A stretch of DNA of 45,154 bases from an uncultured Alphaproteobacteria bacterium (GCA_902561355.1 CACEPG010000008.1:1-45154); one strand, 5' to 3'; numbered from the stretch's first letter, positions 1 through 9,294 are shown. The notes: generated by a model from the letters alone, not told the origin. A program made the numbers and translations.

Positions 1-709
1 TTCTTTCTGTCCTAATTGCTCTAGGCCATTTCCATATTTCTAAAAATCTAGAATTTTCTAAAGAAAAAAATACGAATTGAGCTTTACCAATTAAATTTTC
101 AAATGGTATAAAGCCTACGATATTAATAAATCTGCTATCTTGAGAATTGTCTCTATTATCTCCCATTACAAAAAAATGACCTTCTGGGACTGAAAATAAT
201 TGTGTATTATCTGCTATACCATTATCAGTTATATCAAGAACTTGTATTTCATGATTTTCAAAATATTCTTTATACATTCTAACTCTTTTCGTAGTAACAT
301 TGCTATCATTATCAACAAAATCTTCCATTTTTTCTTTTATAATTTTATTTTCATTTAAATAAATATACCCATCTGTTATTTTTATTTTATCTCCAGGAAT
401 TCCTATTACTCTTTTAATGTAATCTGTTCTATTATCTTCAGGTGTTTTGAAAACAACAATATCTCCTCTATTTGGGCCCTTTGAAAAAATTTTATTAGGA
501 ATTAGCGGAATAGAAAAAGGAAGCGAATGACGAGAAAAGCCATATGACCATTTAGATACAAAAATAAAATCTCCAACTAACAAATTTGGTTTCATCGAAC
601 CGGAAGGAATATTAAATGGTTCAACAATGAAGGATCGAATTACCAATGCTATTAATATGGCTAAGGATATTGATTTAATATTACTTAAAAAACTATTTGT
701 TGACTTCAT
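1..709 (-). CDS. lepB: Signal peptidase I (3' part outside window)
   Basis: Cleaves signal peptides from exported proteins at the periplasmic face of the inner membrane. I read the frame from ATG at 709 down to base 1, about 236 residues; the C-terminus lies beyond the window. One membrane segment covers roughly residues 14-29. It is followed by the family motif IPSGSM, with the nucleophile at Ser38, and later by the general-base lysine in DYIKRVIGIPGD; the conserved GDNRDNSQDSR box is also present. The start overlaps the end of acpS by 17 bases, so it is probably translated with acpS as the last visible gene of the dapA-smpB-rpoZ-rsh-acpS-lepB run. No other signal peptidase-like frame competes. 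Confidence 0.96.
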   Translation of the reverse strand, partial: MKSTNSFLSNIKSISLAILIALVIRSFIVEPFNIPSGSMKPNLLVGDFIFVSKWSYGFSRHSLPFSIPLIPNKIFSKGPNRGDIVVFKTPEDNRTDYIKRVIGIPGDKIKITDGYIYLNENKIIKEKMEDFVDNDSNVTTKRVRMYKEYFENHEIQVLDITDNGIADNTQLFSVPEGHFFVMGDNRDNSQDSRFINIVGFIPFENLIGKAQFVFFSLENSRFLEIWKWPRAIRTER

Positions 710-1094
710 TAGAATAAATTATTACGTTTGCAATAGCATAATTTTTTTCATCGCTAAGAGATAATTCAATATTTAAATTATTATCTTTATCCATTTTTTT
801 TAAGAAATTTAATGCTTTATTATGAAGTAATACTATTGGTTTCCCAAATTCATTATTGATTACTTCTATATCTTTCCAAAAAACTCCTCTTGCAAGTCCT
901 GTTCCTAATGCTTTTGCACAGGCTTCTTTAGCAGCATATCTTTTAGAATAAGATTCAGCAGTTTTTAACCTATTTTCAGATTTTAAAATTTCACTTTTAT
1001 GAAAACATCGTTTCTTAAATTTATTTCCATATTTTTTAATTGTTTTTTTTATTCTTCTGATATCAATAATATCTGTTCCAATATTAATAATCAT
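693..1094 (-). CDS. acpS: Holo-[acyl-carrier-protein] synthase
   Basis: Transfers the phosphopantetheine arm of coenzyme A to a serine of apo-ACP, activating it for fatty acid synthesis in the cytoplasm. The 133 residues match the usual AcpS length. The N-terminus GTDIIDIRRI carries the metal-binding aspartate, and SYSKRYAAKEACAKALGTG carries the second metal-binding glutamate region. It starts one base after the rsh stop codon and overlaps lepB at its end. In many alphaproteobacteria pdxJ sits between rsh and acpS; it is missing here. Confidence 0.95.
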   Translation of the reverse strand: MIINIGTDIIDIRRIKKTIKKYGNKFKKRCFHKSEILKSENRLKTAESYSKRYAAKEACAKALGTGLARGVFWKDIEVINNEFGKPIVLLHNKALNFLKKMDKDNNLNIELSLSDEKNYAIANVIIYSNEVNK

Positions 1095-1095
1095 A

Positions 1096-3219
1096 TTATC
1101 CTTTTATTCTTTCTAGAGAAGAAACTTCTGATACCAATCGCAATGCAGCTATAATATTTTTTAAATGGTTTGCGTCTCTAACTTCAATATCTATTATAAT
1201 TTCATAAAAATCAACTTTTCTTATTGAGAAATTAATATTTGAAATATTTCCATTATTTTTTGCTATTATTGTAGTTACCTTTCCTAAACTACCTGGTTGA
1301 TTTTTAAGAACAACTCCAATTCTTGCATTTGATGCAATATTTAATTTATTTGATTGATCCCATGAAATGTTTAGCCATCTTTCAGGATTATCAGAATATG
1401 AAGTTAATGTTTCACAGTCTACTGTATGAACTGCAACTCCGATTCCCGCTGTAACAATACCAACTATATTGTCTCCTTTTATAGGAGAACAACAACCTGC
1501 AAGATGATAAGACATTCCTGCTGTTAAGCCTTTTAACTTAATTGATTTTTCTTTTGAATCTCCAAATTTTTTTGGAGCATTAAAATTAAATTCTGGATAA
1601 ATTTTTTTAATTACCGAAACAGCTGTTAAGTTTCCAGAACCAATTAATTCATATAAATCTTCTATATCTTTAAGATTAAATTTACTATTTATTTTCTCAA
1701 TTGTAGAATTATTCAATTCATAATTTTCTTTTTGAAAAAATGAATTAAGTATCTCTTTTCCAAAATGAACATATTCAACTCTTTTTTTAGATCTAAAAAA
1801 TCTTCTTATTTGGGATTTGACTTTTGATGTAGCTGCAAAACGTTCCCATAATGGAGAAGGTTGAGATTCTTCAGATGTTATAATTTCTATTTGATCACCA
1901 TTTTTTAATATTGTTTTTAATGGTTGTAATTTTTCATTTATTTTTGCTGCAACACATTTATCTCCAACTTGACTGTGAATAGAATATGCAAAATCTATTG
2001 GTGTAGAATTTTTTGGAAGTTCAATCACGTCACCTTTAGGGGTAAAAACATAAATATCATCTTGAAATATCTGTATTTTTGAGTTTTCAATTAATTCATC
2101 TTGATTAGAAGAAGAATTCATTAAATCTAATAAATCATGCATCCACTGATATTCTTTTGTATCTTTTTCTTTTATTTTTTTTGGATCTTTGTATTTCCAA
2201 TGAGCAGCTACCCCAAAACCTGCTATTTGCTCCATTACATTTGATCTAAATTGAATTTCAATCTTTTTGTTTTTTGGTCCCATTATTGATGTATGAAGTG
2301 CCCGATAACCATTGGATTTAGGAGCAGAAATGAAATCTTTAAACCTTCCTTGAATATAAGGAAATCTTCTATGAATTATTCCTAAACATCTGTAACATTC
2401 TCTAGTAGAATTTGTGATAATTCTAAATGCCATTATGTCTGAAAGTTGCTCAAATGAAATATTCTTTTTTTTAATTTTATTCCAGATCGAATAAGGAGAT
2501 TTCATTCTTCCATCAATTTTACAATTAATGTCTTCTTCTAAAAAAATTTTTTTTAACTCATACCTAATCTCATCTACTATATTTTCATCTTCTGAATTTA
2601 AATATCTTAGTCTGTCAACTATGGAATTTCTTGCATCAGGATTGATAGTTTTAAAAGCTAGATCCTCCAATTCATCTTGCCATTCTTTCATACCTAATCT
2701 TTGAGCTAAAGGAGCGTAAACTTCTAATGTTTCCATAGATGTATTTATTTTTTTTCTTTCTGTATCAATATATTCAAGAGTTCTCATGTTATGTAATCGA
2801 TCAGCTAATTTAATTAAAATTACTCTTAAATCTTCAGTAGCCGCTAAAAGTAATTTTCTATAATTTTCTCCAAGTTTTTGTTTATTAGTTTTTAAAGAAA
2901 ATTTACTTATCTTAGTCAATCCTTGAACTAATTCTGATATTTGATCACCAAATATATTTTCTATCTCATTAATTGTTGATTTTGTATCTTCAACTGTATC
3001 ATGTAATAGTCCTGCTACTATTGATGAAGCATCTAATTTTAATGTGGTTAATATTTTTGCAACTTCTACAGGATGGGTTATAAAAGGATCACCTGATTTT
3101 CTAAGCTGATCTTTATGTGCTACCTGACTGAAATCTAAAGCTTTATTTATTATTTTTTTTTCAGGTTCCTTTAAATAACTTGTAAGTTTTTCCAACTCTC
3201 TTATCTTCTCAATAATCAT
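1096..3219 (-). CDS. rsh: Bifunctional (p)ppGpp synthetase/hydrolase (Rsh)
   Basis: Makes and degrades the stringent-response alarmone (p)ppGpp. The hydrolase HD domain is intact, with LLHDTVEDT and its His73-Asp74 pair, and so is the substrate region AHKDQLRKSGDPFITHP near residues 35-50. The synthetase motif RFKDFISAPKSNGYRALHT lies at about residues 293-311. A TGS domain follows near 390-450, and an ACT domain closes the C-terminus near 630-707. At 707 residues it has the full length of long RelA/SpoT proteins. Both activities look intact, which fits the single bifunctional Rsh typical of alphaproteobacteria. It lies directly downstream of rpoZ, whose omega subunit is a known ppGpp-binding partner in other bacteria. 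Confidence 0.96.
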   Translation of the reverse strand: MIIEKIRELEKLTSYLKEPEKKIINKALDFSQVAHKDQLRKSGDPFITHPVEVAKILTTLKLDASSIVAGLLHDTVEDTKSTINEIENIFGDQISELVQGLTKISKFSLKTNKQKLGENYRKLLLAATEDLRVILIKLADRLHNMRTLEYIDTERKKINTSMETLEVYAPLAQRLGMKEWQDELEDLAFKTINPDARNSIVDRLRYLNSEDENIVDEIRYELKKIFLEEDINCKIDGRMKSPYSIWNKIKKKNISFEQLSDIMAFRIITNSTRECYRCLGIIHRRFPYIQGRFKDFISAPKSNGYRALHTSIMGPKNKKIEIQFRSNVMEQIAGFGVAAHWKYKDPKKIKEKDTKEYQWMHDLLDLMNSSSNQDELIENSKIQIFQDDIYVFTPKGDVIELPKNSTPIDFAYSIHSQVGDKCVAAKINEKLQPLKTILKNGDQIEIITSEESQPSPLWERFAATSKVKSQIRRFFRSKKRVEYVHFGKEILNSFFQKENYELNNSTIEKINSKFNLKDIEDLYELIGSGNLTAVSVIKKIYPEFNFNAPKKFGDSKEKSIKLKGLTAGMSYHLAGCCSPIKGDNIVGIVTAGIGVAVHTVDCETLTSYSDNPERWLNISWDQSNKLNIASNARIGVVLKNQPGSLGKVTTIIAKNNGNISNINFSIRKVDFYEIIIDIEVRDANHLKNIIAALRLVSEVSSLERIKG

Positions 3220-3258
3220 TATTGGATCTTACACTACGATTGAGCAGGGTTATAGTTA

Positions 3259-3699
3259 TTATGAAATATCGTCTTCTTTACTTAAATCTTGATCTTGTAC
3301 ATCAAATTTATTTTCATCATCAGCATAATCTTTAGTTAAGTCTTCTTGAACTTCTGGAACTTCTGCTTGAGGTTCATGAGAAGATTTTTCAATGTTTTTA
3401 TTTTCGTTTTCTTTAAAGTTTTGATCATCTTCTGATTCTGTATATTCTAAAGATAGCTCTTCTTCTTCAATTGCTGAAACAGTTTGATATTCTTCGACCA
3501 AGCTATTTTTCATTTCATCAATACCAATTGATTCTTCAGCTATTTCTCTAAGAGCAATAACAGTGTGCTTATCATTATCTATTTCAACTGTAGGTGACTC
3601 ACCGGCATGTAATTTTCTTGCACGGTTAGATGCAACTAAAACTAATTCAAATCTACTTTGAAATTTATCTATACAATCTTCAACGGTAATTCTTGCCAT
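3259..3699 (-). CDS. rpoZ: RNA polymerase omega subunit
   Basis: Small RNA polymerase subunit that helps assemble the core enzyme by clamping beta-prime. The first 70 or so residues are typical omega: [13 protein letters not shown], then the [14 protein letters not shown] core and [10 protein letters not shown]. The remaining 75 residues are a low-complexity tail dominated by Glu, Asp, Asn and Lys, longer than in E. coli omega (about 90 residues in total). Acidic tails of variable length are common in alphaproteobacterial omega. It sits between smpB and rsh in the same orientation, the usual alphaproteobacterial arrangement. Confidence 0.95.
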   Translation of the reverse strand: MARITVEDCIDKFQSRFELVLVASNRARKLHAGESPTVEIDNDKHTVIALREIAEESIGIDEMKNSLVEEYQTVSAIEEEELSLEYTESEDDQNFKENENKNIEKSSHEPQAEVPEVQEDLTKDYADDENKFDVQDQDLSKEDDIS

Positions 3700-3742
3700 T
3701 AATCAAGGCTTATAGTTGTCTTTAATTAAAAGTAAATAAAAA

Positions 3743-4189
3743 TTAACTATTTTTTAATAAACGCAACTTTTTTTTATTCCAATCCTTTGTTTTTTCATGC
3801 TCTCTTTTATCAAACTTTTTTTTACCTTTTCCAAGTCCAAAAGTCAGTTTAGCCAAGCCTTTTTGATTAAAAAATAAGTTTATAGGTATAATAGAAAAAC
3901 CTTCCTTTTTTACGGCTCCCTTTACTTTATTAAGCTCTTTTTTTGTTATAAGTAATTTTCTTTCTCTGGTTGGATTATTTTTAGGATCATTTGAGGATAA
4001 ATATTTTTTGATAAAACAATTAGTTAACCATAATTCTCCATTTTTTTCCTGAATATAAGATTCTTTTATTGATCCAGTGTTTTGTCTTAATGATTTTACC
4101 TCAGAACCAGTTAAAACAATTCCAGCATCAAATTTTTGAGATATTAGATAGTCATGGTTTGCGCGCTTATTAGCAGCGATTAGTTTCAT
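3743..4189 (-). CDS. smpB: SsrA-binding protein SmpB
   Basis: Binds tmRNA and delivers it to stalled ribosomes for trans-translation. The 148 residues match the family length. Recognisable blocks are AANKRANHDYLISQKFDAG at the N-terminus, VLTGSEVKSLR, a central region ending in LLITKKEL, and a basic C-terminal tail rich in KKFDKREHEKTKDW that enters the mRNA channel in known structures. The stop of dapA at 4192 (same strand, upstream) is two bases away, so the two genes are likely co-transcribed. The tmRNA gene itself is not in this window. Confidence 0.96.
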   Translation of the reverse strand: MKLIAANKRANHDYLISQKFDAGIVLTGSEVKSLRQNTGSIKESYIQEKNGELWLTNCFIKKYLSSNDPKNNPTRERKLLITKKELNKVKGAVKKEGFSIIPINLFFNQKGLAKLTFGLGKGKKKFDKREHEKTKDWNKKKLRLLKNS

Positions 4190-4191
4190 AA

Positions 4192-5064
4192 TTATATTAA
4201 TTCAAGTTCATTTAAGCATTCTTTTATTTTTACTTTTGTACTTTCTTGAATATCTACTAATGGTAAACGAGTTTCGGAATTACACAAACCAATAAGAGAA
4301 GCGGCAAATTTAACTGGCCCAGGACTTGATTCAATAAATAATGTTTCGTGAAGCTTTGCCAATTTCAAATTAATATATTGAGATTTTTCAATATCTTTTT
4401 CTCTCCATGCTTGATGCATTTGTGAACAAAGATACGGTGCAACATTTGCTGTTACAGAAATACAACCCTGCCCCCCTTGTGCTAAATATGCAAGAGCAGT
4501 ACCATCCTCTCCTGATAAATAACAAAAATTTTTTTTCATCATGGTTTGAGTTAGAAGAGGTCTGAACAAATCATTAGTAGCATCTTTAACACCTAATATA
4601 TTTTCTTTTTTTGAAAGTTTTACCATTGTGTCAATTGTCATATCGACAACTGACCTTCCAGGTATATTATATATTATAATTGGAATTTTAACTGAGTCAG
4701 CAATTGTTTTGAAATGATTATATAAGCCTGATTGTGTGGGCTTATTATAATAAGGAGTAACAACTAATGCTGCTGAAGCACCAACCTTTTCTGCATGTGT
4801 TGTAAAATCTATAGCCTCAGCAGTATTATTAGATCCGGTTCCAGCTATTATTGGTATTCGCTTATCATTAATTCGAATTGTTTCCTCAATAATTTTTTTA
4901 TGCTCGGTGTGTGATAATGTTGGTGACTCACCTGTTGTTCCACAAGGAACTAATCCATTAGAGCCTTTTTCAATTAAAAAACTAATAACTTTTTCAAATG
5001 AATTATAATCTACTTCATTATTTGAAAAAGGAGTAATTACTGCGGGTATACTTCCATAAAACAT
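4192..5064 (-). CDS. dapA: 4-hydroxy-tetrahydrodipicolinate synthase
   Basis: Condenses pyruvate with aspartate semialdehyde at the branch point to lysine and diaminopimelate for peptidoglycan. The 290 residues match the family. The substrate loop CGTTGESPTL is at 41-50, the catalytic tyrosine is Tyr132 in IYNIPGRS, and the Schiff-base lysine is Lys160 in GVKDAT, equivalent to E. coli Tyr133 and Lys161. The start lies only 12 bases downstream of the mature 3' end of the tRNA-Ser gene, so dapA is probably expressed from the tRNA promoter after processing. Confidence 0.97.
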   Translation of the reverse strand: MFYGSIPAVITPFSNNEVDYNSFEKVISFLIEKGSNGLVPCGTTGESPTLSHTEHKKIIEETIRINDKRIPIIAGTGSNNTAEAIDFTTHAEKVGASAALVVTPYYNKPTQSGLYNHFKTIADSVKIPIIIYNIPGRSVVDMTIDTMVKLSKKENILGVKDATNDLFRPLLTQTMMKKNFCYLSGEDGTALAYLAQGGQGCISVTANVAPYLCSQMHQAWREKDIEKSQYINLKLAKLHETLFIESSPGPVKFAASLIGLCNSETRLPLVDIQESTKVKIKECLNELELI

Positions 5065-5076
5065 ATTTTTAAATCC

Positions 5077-5168
5077 TGGCGGAGAGAGAGGGATTCGAAC
5101 CCTCGGAAGGAATTACTTCCTTCGCAGGTTTAGCAAACCTGTGGTTTAAGCCACTCACCCATCTCTCC
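5077..5168 (-). tRNA. tRNA-Ser (anticodon GCT), CCA encoded
   Basis: On the minus strand the acceptor arms GGAGAGA and TCTCTCC pair perfectly. They are followed by discriminator G and an encoded CCA (bases 5077-5079). The anticodon stem-loop reads CAGGTTTGCTAAACCTG, giving anticodon GCT for AGC/AGU codons. A long variable arm (GAAGGAAGTAATTCCTTC) marks the class II serine type. The T arm carries GGTTCGAATCC. A TATAAT hexamer on the minus strand at 5184-5189 is a plausible -10, but I see no convincing -35. dapA follows 12 bases downstream. Confidence 0.97.
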
Positions 5169-5227
5169 AATAAGTTGTTCATTATTATACATATATTATT
5201 TATACAAGATTATGTCCATTCTTAAGA

Positions 5228-5255
5228 TTGATTATAAAATATTTGTTTCTATAAT
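5228..5255 (+). promoter_or_regulatory. Putative sigma-70 promoter for the 5280 gene
   Basis: TTGATT at 5228-5233 and TATAAT at 5250-5255 are separated by 16 bases. A second TATAAT lies at 5263-5268. The first would start transcription around 5262, giving a leader of about 18 bases and no obvious ribosome binding site before the ATG at 5280. In DNA this AT-rich, hexamer matches arise by chance, so confidence is moderate. Confidence 0.45.
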
Positions 5256-5279
5256 CTAAAAATATAATACTAAATTATT

Positions 5280-5618
5280 ATGGAAAATTTGATATATAAG
5301 TTCTGGAGGGGGGATGTTAAGCTATGGAAATCATATTGGTTAATAGGAGAATTGCTAAATGGTTTATTTATGTTGGTAATTTTCAACCTAGAAATTTACT
5401 TTTTTGATAATTCAAAATTTTTTAATCAGTTACCATTTTTTAATCTATCAGACTTTAACTTATTATCAAAAATAGTAATTATAATTTGGACTATTTTCAT
5501 TACTGTTGGTGTGTGGAGATCTGCAGAAAAATACAAGGGAAGTATAGTATGGATAATAGCAACTTTTTTATTTTTATCTTACCGCATTTTTTCATTGAGA
5601 TTGATTTTTTTTAGTTAA
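5280..5618 (+). CDS. Small three-helix membrane protein, unknown
   Basis: I do not recognise a named family. The 112-residue protein has a short polar start containing FWRGDVKLWKSYW and hydrophobic segments at about 19-41, 63-79 and 87-105, so an inner-membrane protein with three helices is likely. The stretch GVWRSAEKYKG just before the third helix looks like a conserved signature. It also resembles small membrane proteins I recall from other marine proteobacteria, without assigned function. The gene stands alone on the plus strand between tRNA-Ser and gatB. Its last 27 bases overlap the convergent gatB, and a reasonable promoter precedes it. Confidence 0.75.
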   Translation: MENLIYKFWRGDVKLWKSYWLIGELLNGLFMLVIFNLEIYFFDNSKFFNQLPFFNLSDFNLLSKIVIIIWTIFITVGVWRSAEKYKGSIVWIIATFLFLSYRIFSLRLIFFS

Positions 5619-7076
5619 CTTAGTTAGCAATATTTCATTTAAAATTTTAGGATTGGCTTTGCCCTTTGTCTTTTTCATAGCTTGTCCAACAAAAAAACCT
5701 AACAACTTATCTTTACCGGAAAGATATTGATCAACCATAGTTTTGTTTTCATTAAGAACATTGTCTATTATTGCTTCAATTTCAGATGAATCAGTCATTT
5801 GTTTCAATCCTTTTTTCTTTACAATTTGGATAGGACTTGATTTTGTTTTATACATTTCATCTAAAACTTCTTTTGCAATTTTTCCTGAAATTACATTTGT
5901 ATTAATTAATTTGATTAACTGTCCTAAATTAGATGGTGATACTGGAGAATTTGAAATGTCAACATTATCATTATTAAGTAAAAAAAATAATTCTGAAGTT
6001 ATCCAATTTACAATAATTTTTGCAGACTCTTTTAATTCTAGGTCAGAATTAATTGTTTGATCAAAAAAATCAGATATTTGTTTATCAGTTGTAAGAACTG
6101 ATGCATCATAATTAGATAAATTATAAGTATTCATATATTTGTTTTTAAGTTGATCAGGTAGTTCTGGAATTGAAGATTTAATTTCTTCTACTTCCTTGCT
6201 AGAAATTTCTAGTGGCAATAAGTCAGGATCAGGAAAATATCTATAATCATGTGCCTCTTCTTTATTTCTCATTGGTCTTGTTTTACCTGTACTTGTGTTA
6301 AATAACATTGTGTTCTGTGTTATAGCTCCACCAGACTCAAGAATATCGATCTGTCTTTTTGCTTCATAATTTATTGCTTGTTTAATAAATTTAATTGAAT
6401 TTAAATTTTTAATTTCACTCCTTGTACCATATTCATTTCCAGGTTTTCGTACAGATATATTAACATCTGCTCTAAGAGAACCTTCTTGCATATTGCCATC
6501 ACAAGTATCAAGATACATTAATATCGATCTTATTTTTGAAATATACATTCCAGCTTCTTCAGGACTTCTTATATCTGGCTCACTAACAATCTCCATTAAG
6601 GCTACGCCAGATCTATTTAAATCAACATAAGTTTTAGAGGGATTTTGATCGTGTAAACTTTTACCAGCATCTTGTTCTAAATGAAGTCTTAGAATTCTTA
6701 TATTTTTTGAAGTACCATCTTTAAAATCAATTGTAACAGTTCCCTCACCGACTATTGGATACTTATACTGACTTATTTGATAACCTTGTGGTAGATCAGC
6801 ATAGAAATAATTCTTTCTATCAAAGACAGAATAGTTATTTATTTTAGCATTTAAACCAATTCCTGACTTGACTGCTTGTTTAACACAGAATTTATTAATT
6901 ACTGGAAGCATTCCAGGCATAGCAGCATCAACTAAAGAAACTTGACTATTAGGTAGTGATCCAAATTTTGTTGAAGATGAACTAAATAGTTTAGAATTCG
7001 ATTTCACTTGAGCATGTAATTCAAGCCCTATTACCATTTCCCATTCATGTTTTTGACCTTGGATTAAATTATTCAT
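5592..7076 (-). CDS. gatB: Asp/Glu-tRNA amidotransferase subunit B
   Basis: The kinase/transamidase subunit of GatCAB. It phosphorylates the misacylated Glu or Asp on tRNA(Gln)/tRNA(Asn) and completes the amide transfer using ammonia from GatA. The 494 residues include the start WEMVIGLELHAQV, the family signature DLNRSGVALMEIVSEPDI near residue 155, and YRYFPDPDLLPL near 280. A C-terminal YqeY-like helical domain binds the tRNA and includes GFFVGQAMKKTKGKANP. The gene overlaps gatA by 8 bases, so the two are translationally coupled. Confidence 0.97.
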   Translation of the reverse strand: MNNLIQGQKHEWEMVIGLELHAQVKSNSKLFSSSSTKFGSLPNSQVSLVDAAMPGMLPVINKFCVKQAVKSGIGLNAKINNYSVFDRKNYFYADLPQGYQISQYKYPIVGEGTVTIDFKDGTSKNIRILRLHLEQDAGKSLHDQNPSKTYVDLNRSGVALMEIVSEPDIRSPEEAGMYISKIRSILMYLDTCDGNMQEGSLRADVNISVRKPGNEYGTRSEIKNLNSIKFIKQAINYEAKRQIDILESGGAITQNTMLFNTSTGKTRPMRNKEEAHDYRYFPDPDLLPLEISSKEVEEIKSSIPELPDQLKNKYMNTYNLSNYDASVLTTDKQISDFFDQTINSDLELKESAKIIVNWITSELFFLLNNDNVDISNSPVSPSNLGQLIKLINTNVISGKIAKEVLDEMYKTKSSPIQIVKKKGLKQMTDSSEIEAIIDNVLNENKTMVDQYLSGKDKLLGFFVGQAMKKTKGKANPKILNEILLTKLTKKNQSQ

Positions 7077-8493
7077 AAGATTTTTCTAAACAGTAAGCAG
7101 CATTAAAAACTTGTTGTTCATCAAAATGCTTACCCAATATTTGAATACCTAATGGTAAATTATTTTTATCTTTTCCAAAAGGAATAGATATGCCTGGTAA
7201 GCCAGCTAATGAAGCGGGTACAGTAAATATGTCATTAAGATACATTTTAATTGGGTCATCCTGCGAAGCACTTAATGGAAATGCAGCACTTGGTGCAGTT
7301 GGAGTAACAATAAAATCACAATCTTTAAAAGCATCATTAAAATCATTTGCAATTAACTTTCTTACTTTTTGAGCCTTCAAATAATAGGCGTCATAGTATC
7401 CAGCAGATAAAACGTAAGTGCCTATTAAGATTCTTCTTTTTACTTCTTTACCAAACCCTTTTCCTCTAGTATTCTCATACATCTCATCTAACGAATTAAT
7501 TTCATCTGCTCTAAAGCCATACTTAACACCATCGTATCTTGCTAGATTTGATGAAGCTTCAGCTGGAGCAATTATGTAATAAGTAGGAAGAGCATATTTA
7601 GTATGAGGTAATGATATTTTTTTAATTTTTGCACCTTTGCTTTCTATATATTTAATAGCATCTTCCCAAATTTGACTAATTTCTTCTGGTGTACCTTCAA
7701 TTGAATATTCATTCGGTATACCTACTGTCTTACCAGAAATGTCAGAATTTAAATTTTTAGAGTAGTTTGGAATATTAACATTAGCACTAGTGCTGTCTCT
7801 TGAGTCAAATCCAGATATAGATTCAAGTAAAATAGAAGCATCTTCAACATTATTCGTAAAAACACCAGCTTGATCTAAACTTGAAGCAAAAGCAGTTATT
7901 CCCCATCTTGAACAAAGTCCATATGTTGGTTTAATACCGACTACCCCACAAAAACTTGCTGGTTGTCGAATTGATCCTCCAGTATCAGTACCAGTTGCGC
8001 CTAAACACAAATCAGCTGCAACCGCAGCAGCAGATCCGCCAGATGATCCGCCTGGAGCTAAAGGTTCATCATCATTGGATAATGGGTTAATAGTATTCCC
8101 AAAATAACTAGTATTGTTTGCTGAGCCCATAGCAAATTCATCACAATTCGTTTTACCTACAAATACGGCCCCATCATCCAACAAATTCTGAGTAACAAAT
8201 GATTCATAAGTTGGATTAAAATTTTCTAATATTTTAGAAGCAGCTGTAGTTGGCATATCTTTAGTGCAAAAAAGATCCTTGATAGCTATTGGTATTCCTT
8301 TTAGTTTTTTATTGGAATTGTCTATTTCTAATTTATTTACTTGATCGATAATTTTTTGCTCATCAAAATGAATAAAAATATTTAAATTATTTTTTTCTTT
8401 TATATTTTTTATATATTCATCATTTAATTCTTTAATAGAAATTTTTTTCGCTTCAAGACTTTTAATTGTTTCCTTAAGTGACTTAGATTTCAT
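7069..8493 (-). CDS. gatA: Asp/Glu-tRNA amidotransferase subunit A
   Basis: Glutaminase (amidase-signature) subunit of GatCAB that liberates ammonia from glutamine. The catalytic Ser-cisSer-Lys triad is visible as Lys72 in PIAIKDLFC, Ser150 in the [10 protein letters not shown] loop and Ser174 in [11 protein letters not shown]. At 474 residues it is slightly shorter than many GatA proteins (about 485), with no missing block. Its ATG shares one base with the gatC stop, and its end overlaps gatB by 8 bases: a tightly coupled gatC-gatA-gatB operon. Confidence 0.97.
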   Translation of the reverse strand: MKSKSLKETIKSLEAKKISIKELNDEYIKNIKEKNNLNIFIHFDEQKIIDQVNKLEIDNSNKKLKGIPIAIKDLFCTKDMPTTAASKILENFNPTYESFVTQNLLDDGAVFVGKTNCDEFAMGSANNTSYFGNTINPLSNDDEPLAPGGSSGGSAAAVAADLCLGATGTDTGGSIRQPASFCGVVGIKPTYGLCSRWGITAFASSLDQAGVFTNNVEDASILLESISGFDSRDSTSANVNIPNYSKNLNSDISGKTVGIPNEYSIEGTPEEISQIWEDAIKYIESKGAKIKKISLPHTKYALPTYYIIAPAEASSNLARYDGVKYGFRADEINSLDEMYENTRGKGFGKEVKRRILIGTYVLSAGYYDAYYLKAQKVRKLIANDFNDAFKDCDFIVTPTAPSAAFPLSASQDDPIKMYLNDIFTVPASLAGLPGISIPFGKDKNNLPLGIQILGKHFDEQQVFNAAYCLEKSYE

Positions 8494-8780
8494 TATTCAA
8501 CTACCTTTGGAACTGAAAAAAAACCTTCTATTTTTTCAGGAGCATTTTTTAATATTTCTTCACTAGAATGAATATCCTCAGAAATATCATCCCTTTTTGG
8601 CAAAACAGATGATGAAATATTAGTCAATGGCTCAACATTATCAGTATTTATTTCATTTAATTGCTCTACCCAGTCTAATATAGAATTCAAATCTTTAATA
8701 TAATCTTCAGATTCTTTGCTATCTAACTTTATTCTAGATAGACGAGCTATTTTATTTATTGTATTTTTATCTATTTTCAA
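8493..8780 (-). CDS. gatC: Asp/Glu-tRNA amidotransferase subunit C
   Basis: Small subunit that wraps around and stabilises GatA-GatB. The 95 residues show the typical helical start INKIARLSRIKL, then LNSILDWVEQLNEINTDNVEPL and LPKRDD, ending in EGFFSVPKVVE. The start is a TTG at 8780, preceded by GAGG about 8 bases upstream; no ATG is available in frame. It heads the gatCAB operon and is divergent from ruvX, with only 17 bases between the two start codons. Confidence 0.94.
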   Translation of the reverse strand: MKIDKNTINKIARLSRIKLDSKESEDYIKDLNSILDWVEQLNEINTDNVEPLTNISSSVLPKRDDISEDIHSSEEILKNAPEKIEGFFSVPKVVE

Positions 8781-8797
8781 TTTATGAACCTCATTAA

Positions 8798-9259
8798 ATG
8801 AACAATCAAATAAATCTAATTGATGGTCTTAATACATCACAAATACTTGTAGGTCTAGACCTAGGAACTAAAACAATAGGTGTTGCTGTCTCAGATAAGT
8901 TAAAAATAATAGCTTCTCCCATAACAACCATAGAACGAAGAGGTATAAAAAAAGATTTATTAAGACTTAAGGAAGTTTTGATTGAATATGATATTGGTGG
9001 ATTTGTAATGGGACTACCTATAAGTTTAAATAATTTAGAAAATAAACAATCAAAATTAGTAATGAATTTTAAAGAAGAATTAATCAATTTTTTTAATAAA
9101 TCGACAGTTCTCTGGGATGAAAGATTTTCCACAGATGTTATTTTTAAAGAAATGAGAAAATTAAATATAAGTAAAACTAAAATAAAAAAGAAATTAGATC
9201 AGCAATCAGCTTCATATATTTTACAAGGATATTTAGATAGATATAGAAATTCTAATTAA
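8798..9259 (+). CDS. ruvX: Pre-16S rRNA nuclease (YqgF/RuvX family)
   Basis: RNase H-fold protein. E. coli YqgF processes the 5' end of 16S rRNA, and the family is also annotated as a putative Holliday junction resolvase. The 153-residue protein has the active-site strand VGLDLGTKTIGVAVSD with Asp21, the central GGFVMGLPISLN, and WDERFST near residue 106. The N-terminus is about 15 residues longer than the E. coli protein. It is the first gene of a plus-strand run leading to pyrB, plsY and topA; ruvX followed by pyrB is a common alphaproteobacterial arrangement. Confidence 0.93.
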   Translation: MNNQINLIDGLNTSQILVGLDLGTKTIGVAVSDKLKIIASPITTIERRGIKKDLLRLKEVLIEYDIGGFVMGLPISLNNLENKQSKLVMNFKEELINFFNKSTVLWDERFSTDVIFKEMRKLNISKTKIKKKLDQQSASYILQGYLDRYRNSN

Positions 9260-9294
9260 AATAGTCTACACATAATAGCACATTTTTAACACAT

